Below are positions 48,385 through 59,300 of a DNA stretch of 64,000 nucleotides, one piece after another. This DNA comes from Nocardiopsis eucommiae (lineage in GTDB: Bacteria; Actinomycetota; Actinomycetes; Streptosporangiales; Streptosporangiaceae), in assembly GCA_018388625.1 (NCBI GenBank), contig CP074402.1, positions 434,001-498,000 of the forward strand. Direction: 5' to 3'. Under the pieces are notes generated by a model. That model searched no databases, was not told where the DNA came from, and worked only from the letters and a program-made list of their open reading frames with translations. The translations under genes and the position numbers were made by a program. Numbering within the stretch: the stretch's first letter is position 1; each line of letters opens with the position of its first letter.

Positions 48385-48981
48385 TCAGCGCGGTTCCAGG
48401 CCGGTCATCAGCAGCCGGACCACGGCGTCCAGGTTCTCCTCGACGTCCTCGACGGTCTCGTTGGCGCTGAACGAGGCGAACCCGTGCAGGGTGGAGGCCA
48501 CGGCGAAGGCGATCGTCATGGGGTCGCCCTCGATGATCTCCCCTGTGCGCTGACCCTCGGAGATGGTGTTCAGGACGATGGCGATCATGTCTCCGACGGC
48601 CGCCGCGAGCTGGTCGGAGACGTCGCTGTCGTGCTTGCGCGCGTACATCAGGTCCAGCAGGGCCGCGTTGGACAGGGCGAAGCCGACGTAGGCGCGGGCC
48701 AGCCCCAGAAGGTAGGCGCGGGTGTCCGTCTCCGAGCGGTCCCGGGTCTCCTTGGCGTGCTCCAGGGAGGCCCGGAGCCGCTGGAAGCCGTCGAGCGCGA
48801 GGGCGTCGAGCAGCGCCTGCTTGTCCTTGAAGTGCCGACCGGGCGCCGCGTGGCTGACACCGGCCTCCCGCGCGAGTTCGCGCAGCGAGAGGGCGCCGGG
48901 GCCGCGCTCGGCCAGGGTGCGCTCGGCGCTGCTCAGCAGGACGGAGCGGAGGTCGCCGTGGTGGTAGGGGCGGTCAGGCAT
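48385..48981 (-). CDS. TetR-family transcriptional repressor
   Basis: 198 residues. PYHHGDLRSVLLSSAERTLAERG and the helix-turn-helix LSLRELAREAGVSHAAPGRHFKDKQALLDAL are typical TetR. The C-terminal ligand domain resembles the WHG subgroup. ATG at 48981 follows GGAGG (an in-frame ATG at 48993 lacks one). Divergent from the SDR gene, with a perfect inverted repeat over that gene's promoter. Confidence 0.93.
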   Translation of the reverse strand: MPDRPYHHGDLRSVLLSSAERTLAERGPGALSLRELAREAGVSHAAPGRHFKDKQALLDALALDGFQRLRASLEHAKETRDRSETDTRAYLLGLARAYVGFALSNAALLDLMYARKHDSDVSDQLAAAVGDMIAIVLNTISEGQRTGEIIEGDPMTIAFAVASTLHGFASFSANETVEDVEENLDAVVRLLMTGLEPR

Positions 48982-49006
48982 GTCCTCCAGCATAGTCGCA
49001 TGTTTG

Positions 49007-49055
49007 CAATGACATCATTGTTGTCATTGACAACTTCAAACGGTCTGCCTACGTT
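49007..49055. promoter_or_regulatory. TetR operator overlapping the SDR promoter
   Basis: CAATGACA (49007-49014) and TGTCATTG (49022-49029) are exact inverses across seven bases. The right arm overlaps TTGACA (49027-49032), which is 17 bases before TACGTT (49050-49055). Transcription would start at or next to the SDR ATG at 49062, giving a leaderless mRNA, consistent with the absence of a ribosome site. Confidence 0.75.
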
Positions 49056-49061
49056 GGCGAT

Positions 49062-49932
49062 ATGAGCCGAACCAGCGTGAACCTGCCCGACCTGTCCGGA
49101 AGGACCGCCGTCGTCACCGGGGCCAACAGCGGCCTGGGACTGGAGACCGCCAGGATCCTGGCCGGACGCGGCGCCCGTGTGGTGCTGGCCGTCCGCGACA
49201 CGGCCAAGGGGAGCGCGCCGCCGCCGAGATCCCGGGTGCGACCGAGGTCCGGCGTCTGGACCTGGCCGACCTCGCCTCGGTCCGAGCCTTCGCCGCCGGG
49301 TGGAAGGGCGACCTCGCACTCCTGATCAACAACGCCGGGCTCATGGCGATCCCCGAGTCCCGCACGGTGGACGGCTTCGAGACCCAGTTCGGGGTGAACC
49401 ACCTGGGCCACTTCGCCCTCACCAACCTCCTCCTGGAACACGTCACCGGGCGCGTGGTCACCGTCTCCTCCGGCCTGCACCGATCCGTCAACCGGATCGA
49501 CTTCGACAACCCCGACCTGGAGGGCCGCTACACCCCTACCGGGCCTACGGGCAGTCCAAGCTGGCCAACCTGCTGTTCACCCTGGAGCTCCAGCGCAGGC
49601 TCGACGAGGTGGGCTCGCCGGTGCTGGCCACCGCGGCGCACCCCGGGTACGCCGCCACCAACCTCCAGAGCCGCAGCGAGAACCGCCTGCACGACGCCGT
49701 CCTGCGGATCGGCAACCGGATCTTCGCCCAGAGCGCCTCCAGCGGGGCGCTGCCCACGGTCTACGCGGCCACGCAGGACGTCCCCGGAGCGTTCTTCGCC
49801 GGTCCCACCGGGCTGTTCGTGAACGGCGCGCCCGGCCCCGCCAGCCGCAGCCGCGCGGCCCTGGACACCGAGGCGGCCCGGCGGCTGTGGGACCTGTCCG
49901 AGGAGAGGACCGGGACCACGTTCCCGCTGTGA
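49062..49932 (+). CDS. short-chain dehydrogenase/reductase
   Basis: About 290 residues. Classical SDR motifs: [18 protein letters not shown] (cofactor loop), [23 protein letters not shown] and the catalytic [12 protein letters not shown]. Resembles the retinol-dehydrogenase/oxidoreductase-type SDRs of actinomycetes. Breaks lie near 49213 (DTAKG to RAAAEIPGA) and 49535 (LEGRY to YRAYGQSK). Controlled by the adjacent TetR repressor; substrate unknown. Confidence 0.88.
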
Positions 49933-49938
49933 CGCGCT

Positions 49939-49967
49939 GGCCCCGGGGACGCCGCGTCCCCGGGGCC
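49939..49967. terminator. bidirectional terminator
   Basis: GGCCCCGGGGACG and its exact inverse around a three-base loop, between the SDR stop and the convergent acylase stop. Confidence 0.8.
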
Positions 49968-49975
49968 GTCCGGCG

Positions 49976-52496
49976 TCACGGCACGAGGGTGAGTTCGTCC
50001 GTGTGCGCCGCCCGGACCGCCTCCTCGGTCACCGCCCACGGCAGTGTCTCGCCCCGGGCCCACGGTTCCAGCTGGTCGTCGTAGTTCGGGTGGAAGGCGT
50101 GCCCGGAGTTGCCGGTCAGGTGGATCCAGGTGGAGGAGTCCCGGTCGGCCAGGTCCACGACCATGCGCATGGACGGAACCGTGGTGATGCCGTAGCCCTC
50201 CGCCGTGTTCCACCCGGTGGCGTTGACCAGGTCCGAGCCGCCCGCGCTCTCCACCGGACCCCGGTTGAACAGCCACTCCACGGGCCCGATCCCCGAGGTC
50301 CCGAAGGAGTCGTGGGTGGCGGTCAGGGTGTGCAGGTCGCCCCAGCGCCAGTCGGCGGGGGTGTCGCCCAGCAGCTCGGTGAGTTCCTCCACGGCGGCGT
50401 CCATCGCGGCGGCCAGCACCGCGTCGCGTCCGCTGACCTCCTCGCCCTCCCACCAGGTCGAGTCGGGGTCCGCCAGCAGTCGGGACACCACGTGCATCCC
50501 GCGCGAGCGGCCGTCCATGTCGTGTTCCCCCAGTTCGTCGAAGAGCAGGGGAGGAGCTGGCGCCAGGTCGCGTTGTAGAACGCGGCGGCGGCGGAGTCGG
50601 GTTCGTTGCGGTGGTCCCAGTCGGTGAGGAGGTCCCGGGCCTCGGCCGTCGCGCCCTCGACCGGGACGTCCAGCAGGTACGGGGTGACCTCGAGCGCGCT
50701 GGTGTGGAGCGAGTCCACGAGGATCCGCTCCATGTCCGCGACGCCCACGGGGCCCTCGGCCGTCGCCTCGGCCAGGAGGTCGTTGATCCGCTGGCCCCGG
50801 TAGCCGTAGTTCCAGTCCGAGGTCAGGAAGTGCTCGTAGTCCTCGTCCACGACCGCCTCGTTGGCGGTGACGATCACCCCGGACTCCGGGTTGTACACGC
50901 TGGGCAGCTCGTCGAACGGCAGGAACTCCTCCTCCCAGTCGTACGCGGAGTCCCAGCCGGGGCGGGCCAGCGGCCGTCGCCCTCGCCCTGGACCGGGACC
51001 AGGCCGGGGGCCTGGTAGCCGATGTTGCCCTCGTCGTCCGCGTAGACGAGGTTCTGCGAGGGCACGTCGAACTTGCTCGCGGCCTCGCGGAAGGTCTCCC
51101 AGTCACGGGCGCGGTTCAGGGAGAAGATCGCGTCGGCGGTGGTGCCCGGCTGAAGCGCGGTCCAGCGCAGGGACACCTGGTAGGGGGACTCGTCTCCCTC
51201 GCGGGGGTTCTCCCCGATCTCGCGCAGGTCGGAGCCCGCGGCGGTGGTGGAGAGGATCGGGCCCCGGTGGGTGGACCGGATGGTCAGTTCGAGGTCCTCC
51301 CCGCCGGAGACCGCGATGGTCTCCTCGATGATCTCCAGGGGTCTCCGCTCCCCGTCCACCACGTACTCGTCGCCCTCGACCCGCTCCAGGTAGAGGTCCA
51401 TGACGTCCGGGTTGAGGTTGGTGAAGCCCCAGGCGATGGACTCGTTCTGGCCGATGACCACGCCCGGCAGGCCCGCGAAGCTGAACCCGCTGGTGTCGAA
51501 GGGGCACTCCTCGGTGAGCTCCGTGCAGTGCAGCCCTGTCTGGTACCAGGTGGAGGGCATCGAGGCGCCCAGGTGCGGGTCGTTGGTGAGGAGCGGGGAG
51601 CCGGTCTCCGTGTGCTCGCCGGACACGACCCAGGAGTTGGATCCGAGGTCGGGGTCGTCGGAGGGGCCGAGGAGGTCCGGGACGGCGTCGTGCACGTCGG
51701 ACAGGCCGCCGAGCGCCGCCAGGGCCTCCTCGGGGAGGTCGGGGGCGCGGCCCAGGTCGGCCTCGGAGTCGGACCCGGCGTGCTCGTCGGTGTCGGTGAT
51801 GGTGGCGTGCTTGTCGGTCGGGTACGCCGGGTAGAGCTCCTCGATCAGTTCCTCGTCGAGGCCGTCCGCGAGGAGCAGGGCGCGCCGCGTCTCGTCCTGG
51901 AGGTTGCCGCCGAGGTCCCAGGCCATGGCCTTGAGCCAGGCGAGGCTGTCCGTGGGGGTCCACGGCTCCACGGTGTAGTCGTCCGCCGTGATGCCGAGGA
52001 GGCCGTACTCCAGGCTGGCGGAGAGGCCCTGGTTGTCCTCGATCCAGGCGTTCACCCCGGCCGCGTAGGCGTCCAGGTAGCGCCGGGTGTCCTCCTCCAG
52101 GAGGTCGTACTCCTGCTCGGCCACCCGTCGCCAGCCCATGGTGCGCAGGTAGACGTCGGTCTCCACCTGGCCGGGGCCGAAGAGCTCGGCGGTGCGGCCC
52201 GCCGTGACGTGCCTGCGGAAGTCCATCTCCCAGAACCGGTCCTGGGCGTGGGTGAACCCCTGGGCGACGAACAGGTCCTCGGCGTCGTCGGCGTACACGT
52301 GCGCCACGCCGTGCTCGTCCCGCAGCACGGTCACCGGGGAGCTGAGCTCGGACAGCGTCAGCTCCCCGGAGACCGTGGGGAACGACCTCCGTACCGCCCA
52401 GACGCCCAGGAGCGAGGCGATCAGCGCGAGTGACGCGACCGTGGCGACAAACCCCAGAAACACACGAAGAAGGACACGCTTCCGCATTACACCCAT
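49976..52496 (-). CDS. penicillin acylase family (S45) Ntn hydrolase
   Basis: About 840 residues. An N-terminal membrane or signal helix (RVFLGFVATVASLALIASLLG) is followed by the alpha region (VTVLRDEHGVAHVYADDAEDLFVAQGFTHAQDRFWEMDF), a cleaved spacer, and the beta-chain start at DLGSNSWVVSGEHTETGSPLL, where the Ser of SNSW becomes the N-terminal nucleophile. NDPHLGASMPSTWYQTGLHC is also typical. Breaks lie near 50965 and 50550; the C-terminus ends NSGHAFHPNYDDQLEPW. Relatives hydrolyse penicillins, acyl-homoserine lactones or acyl groups of non-ribosomal peptides such as pyoverdine. Lies one gene from an NRPS, but transcribed away from it. Confidence 0.9.
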
Positions 52497-52802
52497 GTCG
52501 GAACACTAGGGTGTGCCGCCGCGAGCGTTCTAGGGATCGATCGCAGTCTATTTAATTGTTACCAAGTGGTAGAAAACTCTGTTCCCCCTGGCTGTGCGGG
52601 TGAACTCGCGCGGGTGCGGGAACGTGTCGGTGTCCGGGCGTGGAGGGCGCCGCCGGGGTCGGACCCGGATCGGTCGTGGTGCTCGGAGGATTCCGTGGCG
52701 GAACGGACCAATACCCCTGCCGTTCGGCCACGAATGGACCCTGAGGGGCGATTCGTCCAACCGGCGACAGACCCCGTCCGACCATCGAAGGGAACCCCCG
52801 CC
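52497..52802. other. 306-base divergent promoter region
   Basis: No gene is supported between the acylase and the small secreted protein. The segment 52540-52580 (GTCTATTTAATTGTTACC) is unusually A/T-rich and probably holds divergent promoters. No clear repressor dyad was recognised. Confidence 0.4.
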
Positions 52803-53015
52803 ATGACGTCAGTTCGTCGACGTGTCTCCGTGCTCCTGCTCTCCGTGCTCACCGCCTCCACGGTCCTCGGGTTCGCCGTCGCTCCTGCTCAGGCTGCCGC
52901 GACCCCCGCCGTCGGAGCCCCGTCGTCCTCGGGTGGGCTGCTCGGCGGGCTGGGCCTGTTCGGGGACGGCGGTCTGGTGACCGTCTTCATCGGCAACTAC
53001 CAGATCAACAACTAG
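52803..53015 (+). CDS. small secreted protein
   Basis: 70 residues. A classic Sec signal (RRR, then VSVLLLSVLTASTVLGFAV, cleavage near APAQA-A) leaves a mature peptide of about 37 residues: a Gly/Leu-rich stretch (GGLLGGLGLFGDGG) and a hydrophobic end VTVFIGNYQINN. No cysteine. It recalls small surface proteins of aerial actinomycetes but is not a chaplin or rodlin by motif. ATG follows GAAGGGA; a hairpin terminator follows. It lies just upstream of the NRPS gene. Confidence 0.75.
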   Translation: MTSVRRRVSVLLLSVLTASTVLGFAVAPAQAAATPAVGAPSSSGGLLGGLGLFGDGGLVTVFIGNYQINN

Positions 53016-53319
53016 CGATCCCTTTCAGAGAGGCCGGAGTGGTGCACTCCGGTCCCTTTGTCCTGTCCAGAATATGGCTTTTAGTAAGTATGTGATTGCT
53101 ATGTGTGATGTGCATCACGCAATCCTTCCGAACTTTCCCCACGAATCACCAGTGATCACAGACAAGCTATTGAAAGCGGTCATCCCACCCCACGGGGTGG
53201 CCGATCCGCTGGCGTGCTCCGCTCCCCGCCCGGAGCGCCCCGGACCCAGACACGCAATTCCCCGCAACCGCGCCCGCCACTGCTCCGGCAGGGGCGCCGA
53301 CGCGATTGGAAGGTCCTCG
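53016..53319 (+). promoter_or_regulatory. 304-base upstream region of the NRPS gene with CRP-like site
   Basis: No gene is supported. The first half is the most A/T-rich part of the neighbourhood. TGTGATGTGCATCACG at 53104-53119 fits the TGTGA-N6-TCACA pattern of CRP/Crp-like regulators, and a further TCACCAGTGA dyad lies near 53146. No clear IdeR/DtxR iron box (TTAGGTTAGGCTAACC-like) was found. The ribosome site GGAAGG at 53308 serves the ATG at 53320. Confidence 0.45.
53034..53052 (+). terminator. terminator hairpin after the small secreted protein
   Basis: CCGGAGT, loop GGTGC, ACTCCGG, followed by TCCCTTTGT. Confidence 0.6.
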
Positions 53320-56300
53320 ATGACGAACACCGGCCGAGCCCGCCGACTGCCGCTCACGGCCGCCCAGAGCGGGCTCTGGTACGCGCAGCAGATGGACCCG
53401 GGAAACCCGGTGTACGCCATCGCGGAGTACCTGGAGCTGGACGGACCGCTGGACGTCGCGATCCTCGGCGCGGCCCTCCGCCAGGCGGTGCTGGAGACCG
53501 AGTCGCTCCACCTGCGCTTCGGTGAGGAGGACGGGGAGCCCTGGCAGGAGGTCCGTCGGCCCGAGGACTGGTGGCCCACCGTCGTGGACCTCACCTCCGA
53601 GCCCGACCCCGCGGAGGCGGCCCGCCGCTGGATGCGCGACGACCTCGCCCGAGCGCAGGACGTCCTGGGCGAGACCCTGTTCGCCGAGGTGATCTTCCGC
53701 CTCGGCGCGGAACACCACTTCGTCTACCAGCGCGTCCACCACCTGCTCCTGGACGGCTACGGGGCCATGCTGGTCCTGGGCCGGGTCACCGAGATCCACG
53801 ACGCCCTGGCCGCCGGGACCGAGCCGGGCCCCAGCCCCTTCGGTTCGTTGAGCCGGCTGCTGGAGGAGGAGGCCGACTACCGGGAGGACGGCACCGAGGA
53901 GGCCGACCACCGCTTCTGGTCGGAGCGGATGGCCGACGCCCCGGACGCCGTGGGACTGGCCGGGGCACCCGTGCGCATGCCCACCAGCCTGTACAGGGTC
54001 ACTGACGACCTCCCCGCGAGACCGCCGCGGGGCTCCAGGCCGCCGCGCGCGCCCAGCGCACCAGCCTGCCCACCGCGGTCCTCACGGCCACCGCCATCCA
54101 CCTCCACCGCTTCACCGGCGCCCGGGACGTCGTCCTGGGCCTGCCGGTCACCACCCGCCGCACGTCGCACGCCCGTACGGTCCCGGCCACGGTCTCCAAC
54201 ATCATTCCGCTGCGGATCCGGGTCCGACCCGACCAGCCGGTGTCCGCACTCCTGCGGGAGGTGGCCGTGGAGACGCGGCTGGCGCTGCGGCACCAGCGCT
54301 ACCGGAGCGAGGACCTGCGTCGCGGTGCGAACCTCGGCCGCCGCCTGACCGGACCGTCGGTGAACATCATCCCGGCCCTGGGACGGCTGGTCTTCGCCGG
54401 TCTCCCGGCCACCACGCACAACCTCTCGGTCGGCCCCGTCGAGGACCTGTCCGTCATCTTCCACGGCCTCGGCGCCACGGAGGACGTCCGCGTCGACTTC
54501 GACGGCAGCCCCGACCTGTACACGCGCGCCGAACTGGTCGACCACCAGCGCCGCCTGTTCGCCGTCATGCGCGCCATGGCCGAGGACCCCTCCGCACCGG
54601 TGGGGGCCCTGGAGGTCCGCACCGCAGAGGAGCGGCGGCGCGGGCCGAGCGTGAGCGAAGGCCCGGCGCGGGCACTGCCCGACCTGACGGTCGCGGACGA
54701 GTTCGCGATCACCGCGTCCCGGTTCCCCGAGAGCACCGCGGTCGTCGCGCCGGACGGCCGCCTCACCTTCGCGGACCTGGACGCCCGGTCCGACCGCTGG
54801 GCCGACCACCTCGTCGCGCTCGGCGCCGCCCCCGGGCGCGTGGTGGGGCTCCGGCTGGGACGCCACACCGACCTCGCCGTCGCCCAGCTGGCGGTGCTCA
54901 AGGCCGGTGCCGTCTGCCTGCCGCTCGACCCCTCCTACCCCCGGGGCCGACTGGCCGCGATGGTGCGGGACGCCCGTCCGGACCTCGTGCTCGCGCACGG
55001 CGACACCCTGTCCGAGTCCGAGGAGGGAGCCCCCGAGGACGCCCCTCGGACCGTCCTGATGGACGACCCGGCCACCAGGGCCGCCGTCGAGGACGGGCCG
55101 CGCCAGCCCGCCCCGGAGCGGCCCCGCCCCGTCACCGGGGCCGACCTCGCGTACGTCATCTACACCTCCGGTTCCACGGGCACTCCCAAGGGGTCGCCGT
55201 GGAGCACCGGTCGCTGCTCAACCTCCTGCACTCACACCGCGCGCTCGTCTTCACCCCCGCCCGTGAGCGCCACGGTCGGGCGCTGCGGGTGGCCCACACC
55301 GCCGGGCTCTCGTTCGACGCCTCCTGGGACCCCTTCCTGTGGATGGTCGACGGACACGAGCTGCACCTGGTCGAGGACGAGGTCCGCCGCGACCCCCAGA
55401 GACTCGTCGCCCACCTGCGTGAACACGGTCTCGAAGCCGTCGAGACCACACCCTCCTTCGTCCGCGCGCTGCTGGCCGAGGGGCTCGCGGAGCCCGGCGG
55501 CCCCACCGTCGTCGCCCTGGGCGGGGAGGCGGTGGACGCCGACCTGTGGAACACGCTCGCGGCGCTCGAACACGTCACCGCCCTCAACCTCTACGGACCC
55601 ACCGAGACCACGGTCGACAGCCTCACCGCGCCCGTCACCCCGGACCGCCACCCGCACATCGGGGTGGCGGTCGCCAACTCCCGCGCGTACGTCCTGGACG
55701 CGGGTCTGCGGCCCGTCCCGCCCGGCGCCACCGGCGAACTGTACGTCTCGGGAGCGTCCGTCGCGCGCGGTTACCTCGGCCGCCCGGGGCTGACCGCCGA
55801 GCGCTTCGTCGCGGACCCGTTCGCCGCCGACGGAAGCCGCATGTACCGCACCGGGGACCTGGTCTCACCCGGGGCCGACCACGCCCTGCGGTTCCTCGGT
55901 CGCGCCGACGACCAGGTCAAGGTGCGCGGGGTGCGCGTCGAACCGGCCGAGGTCGAGGCCGTGGTCCGGGAGTGCCCCGGTGTGCGGCGGGCCGCCGTGA
56001 TCGTCGTGGGCGACGGCGCGGACACCCGACTGGTGGCCTACGTGGTCACGGACGATCCCTCCGACGCGGCCACGGCCACGGACACTGACGCGGCCACGGC
56101 CACGGCCACGGCCACGGCCACGGACGCGGTCCGCGCGTACGCCTCCGAACGCCTGCCCGCGTTCATGGTGCCCTCCGCTACCGTCCGGGTCCCCGAACTG
56201 CCGCTGACCCCCAGCGGCAAGCTCGACCGCGCCGCCCTGCCCCTGCCCTCCGGCGGATCCGGCTCCCGCAGGGCGCCGCGCGACGAGCGCGAGCGCAGGC

Positions 56301-59300
56301 TCTGCGCGCTCTTCGCCGAGGCGGTCGGGGTCGAGGGCGTCGGTGTGGACGACGACTTCTTCGCTCTGGGCGGCCACTCCCTGCTGGCCACCCGCCTGAT
56401 CGGGCGGATCCGCGCCGAGTTCGGCGCGGCCCCCACCATCCGTGAACTCTTCGAGAACCCGACCGTGGCCGGGTTGGCCGGGGTGCTCCCCGACGGGGCC
56501 GGGACCGCACCGAGGCTGGAGGCGCGGGAGCGCCCCGAGGTGGTGCCGCTGTCGCACGCCCAGCGCGGACTCTGGTTCCTCAACCGGTACGCACCCGACT
56601 CCGGCGCCTACAACATCCCGGCCGCGCTCCGGCTGCGCGGCGAGCTGGACACCGGGGCCCTGCGTGCCGCGCTGGACGACCTGGTGGAGCGCCACGAGAC
56701 CCTCCGCACCGTGTTCCCGCTGCACGGGGAGGAGCCCCGCCAGCACGTCCTGGCTCCGGGCGAGAGCCCCTCGACTTCGCCGCCGTGGCGTGCCCAGAGC
56801 ACGACCTGGAGCGGGTGATCGCGGCCGAGGCGGGCCGGGGCCTGGACACCTCCGTGGAGACGCCGCTGCGCGTGCGGCTCCTGAGGGTCGGTGACCGCGA
56901 CCACGTCCTGCTGCTGGTCCTGCACCACATCGCCGGTGACGGATGGTCGCTGGGACCCCTCGCCCGGGACCTGTCCGACGCCTACTCCGCCCGTTCGCGG
57001 GGGCGGGCCCCCGACTGGGAGCCCCTCCCCGTCCAGTACGCCGACCACACGCTCTGGCGGAACGAGGTGCTCGGCGCGGACGACGACCCGGGGAGCGAGC
57101 TCTCCCGTCAGCTCGCCCACTGGCGCGAGGCCCTGCGCGGGGCCCCGGAGGAGACGGTCCTGCCCGTGGACCGCGCCCGCCCGGAACGGTCCAGCGGGCG
57201 CGGCGGCTCGGTCCCGCTGCGCCTGTCATCCGAACTCCACGAGCGCCTCGGCGCTCTCGGGGACCGGCACGGCGCGAGCCTGTTCATGGTGCTCAACGCG
57301 GGCCTCACCGCACTGCTCTCACGTCTGGGAGCGGGCAGCGACCTCACGGTGGGCACACCCACGGCGGGCCGCACGGAGGCCGAGCTCGACGACCTCGTCG
57401 GCTTCTTCGTGAACACGGTCGCCATCCGGACGCGGACGTCCGGAAATCCGACCTTCGATGACCTGGTCATCCGATCCAGGCAGGCCTGCCTCGCCGCCTT
57501 CGCCCACCAGGACGCCCCCTTCGACCGCGTCGTCGAGGAGCTGCGTCCGACCCGCCTCGGCTCACGGCCACCGCTCTTCCAGGTGATGCTCGCCCTCCAG
57601 AACCTCCCGGCCGCGCGGGCGTCCCTGGGCGACCTCGACACCACGGTGATGGACGGCGTCGGCACCCGGCAGGCCAAGTTCGACCTCACCTTCAACCTGA
57701 CGGAGCACCTCGGTTCCGGCGGAGTCGCGGACGGGCTCCTCGGTGACCTGGAGTACGACGCCGACCTCTTCGACGAGGGCACCGCCCGCTCCATCGCCGC
57801 CCGGTTCACGCACCTCCTCGCGGTCCTGGCCGAGGCTCCGGAGCGCGCCATCGAGGACGCGGAGCTCCTCCTGCCGGGGGAGCGGGCGGAACTGGACGAG
57901 GGTTCGGCGGGACCGGACCGCCCCGGGGCCGCGGACTCGATCCTGGAGGCCTTCGAGGCCCAGGTCCTGTGCACGCCCGACCGGACCGCCGTGGTCGCGG
58001 GCGACCACTCCCTGACCTTCGCCGAGCTGGACGCCCGCGCCGAGAGCCTGGCCCGCCTCCTGGCCGACCGGGGCGCCGGACCCGGCTCGACCGTGGCGAC
58101 GGTGCTGCCGCGCTCCGTCGACCTCGCGGTGGCGCTCCTGGGCGTGCTCCGCAGCGGGGCCGCCCTCCTGCCCGTCGACACCTCCTACCCCCGCGAGCGG
58201 ATCGACCACATGTTCGCGGACGCCCGGCCCGAGCACGTCCTCATGACGACGGGCCACCGCACGCGCGTTCCCGCCGACAGCACCGTGCTGTACGTCGACG
58301 CGCTGCCGCTGGACACACCGACGCTCCGGGTGCCGGACCGGCCCGGCCCCCGCGACACGGCCTACGTCGTCTACACCTCCGGATCCACCGGGCGCCCCAA
58401 GGGCGTCGTGGTCGAGCACCGCTCGCTCGCCAACCTGCTCCACTCGCACCGGGAGCGCGTCTTCGGCCCCGCCGTCGCCGCCGTGGGCCGACCCCTGCGG
58501 GTCGCGCACACGGCCGGGGTGTCCTTCGACGCCTCGTGGGACCCGTTCCTGTGGATGGTGGACGGCCACGAACTCCACATCGTGCAGGACCCCGTGAGAG
58601 GGGACGCCGAACGACTCGTCGCGCTCCTGCGCGAACGCGGGGTGGACGCCGTCGAGACGACGCCCTCCTACGCCCGGCAGCTCGTGGCGCTGGGGCTCTT
58701 CGACGGCGGTACCGGGCCGCGCGTGCTCGCCCTGGGCGGCGAGCCCGTCGACGCCCGGCTCTGGGCCGAGCTGCGCGAGGTCCCCGGCCTGACCGCGCAC
58801 AACCTGTACGGGCCGACCGAGTGCACCGTCGACAGCGTCACCGCCCGCTCCGACGACGAGGCCGAGCCGGTGATCGGCGGACCCATCGCCAACACCGGTG
58901 CCCGGGTCCTGGACGGCGGGCTCCGCCCGGTCCCCGCGGGGTCGTCGGAGAGCTCTACCTCAGCGGGGCCGGGGTCGCGCGCGGTTACCTCGGCCGCCCG
59001 GGGCTGACCGCCGAGCGCTTCGTCGCGGACCCGTTCGCCGCCGACGGAAGCCGCATGTACCGCACCGGGGACCTGGTCACCCGCCGGTCCGACGGGGCGC
59101 TGCGCTACGTCGGCCGCGCCGACGGACAGGTCAAGGTGCGCGGCCACCGGATCGAACTCGGTGAGGTCGAGGCCGTCGTGGCCGAACACCCCGACGTCGC
59201 CCAGGCGGCCGTGGTGCTCACCCGCACCCGCGACGGGGACGCGCGGCTGGCCGCCTTCGTCACCGCGCGCCCCGGCGGGCGCCCCGACACCCGGGGGTCC

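Larger units (their letters stand above)
53350..56490 (+). other. NRPS module 1 (C1-A1-T1)
   Basis: C1 (to about 54600) has HHLLLDGYG and is unlike C2 and C3. A1 (about 54680-56230) carries [26 protein letters not shown] and the A10 lysine in LTPSGKLDR. Aligned by hand to GrsA, its pocket residues are D-A-D-E-A-G-L-V-D-K. T1 is [14 protein letters not shown] near 56360. A (CACGGC)n repeat lies in the A1 C-terminal subdomain. Being first with a C domain implies a starter unit delivered in trans. Confidence 0.8.

Noticed and set aside
53016..53319. Iron box (IdeR/DtxR) upstream of the NRPS
   Set aside because: TTAGTAAG near 53092 is superficially similar, but no 19-base dyad of the TTAGGTTAGGCTAACC type is present.
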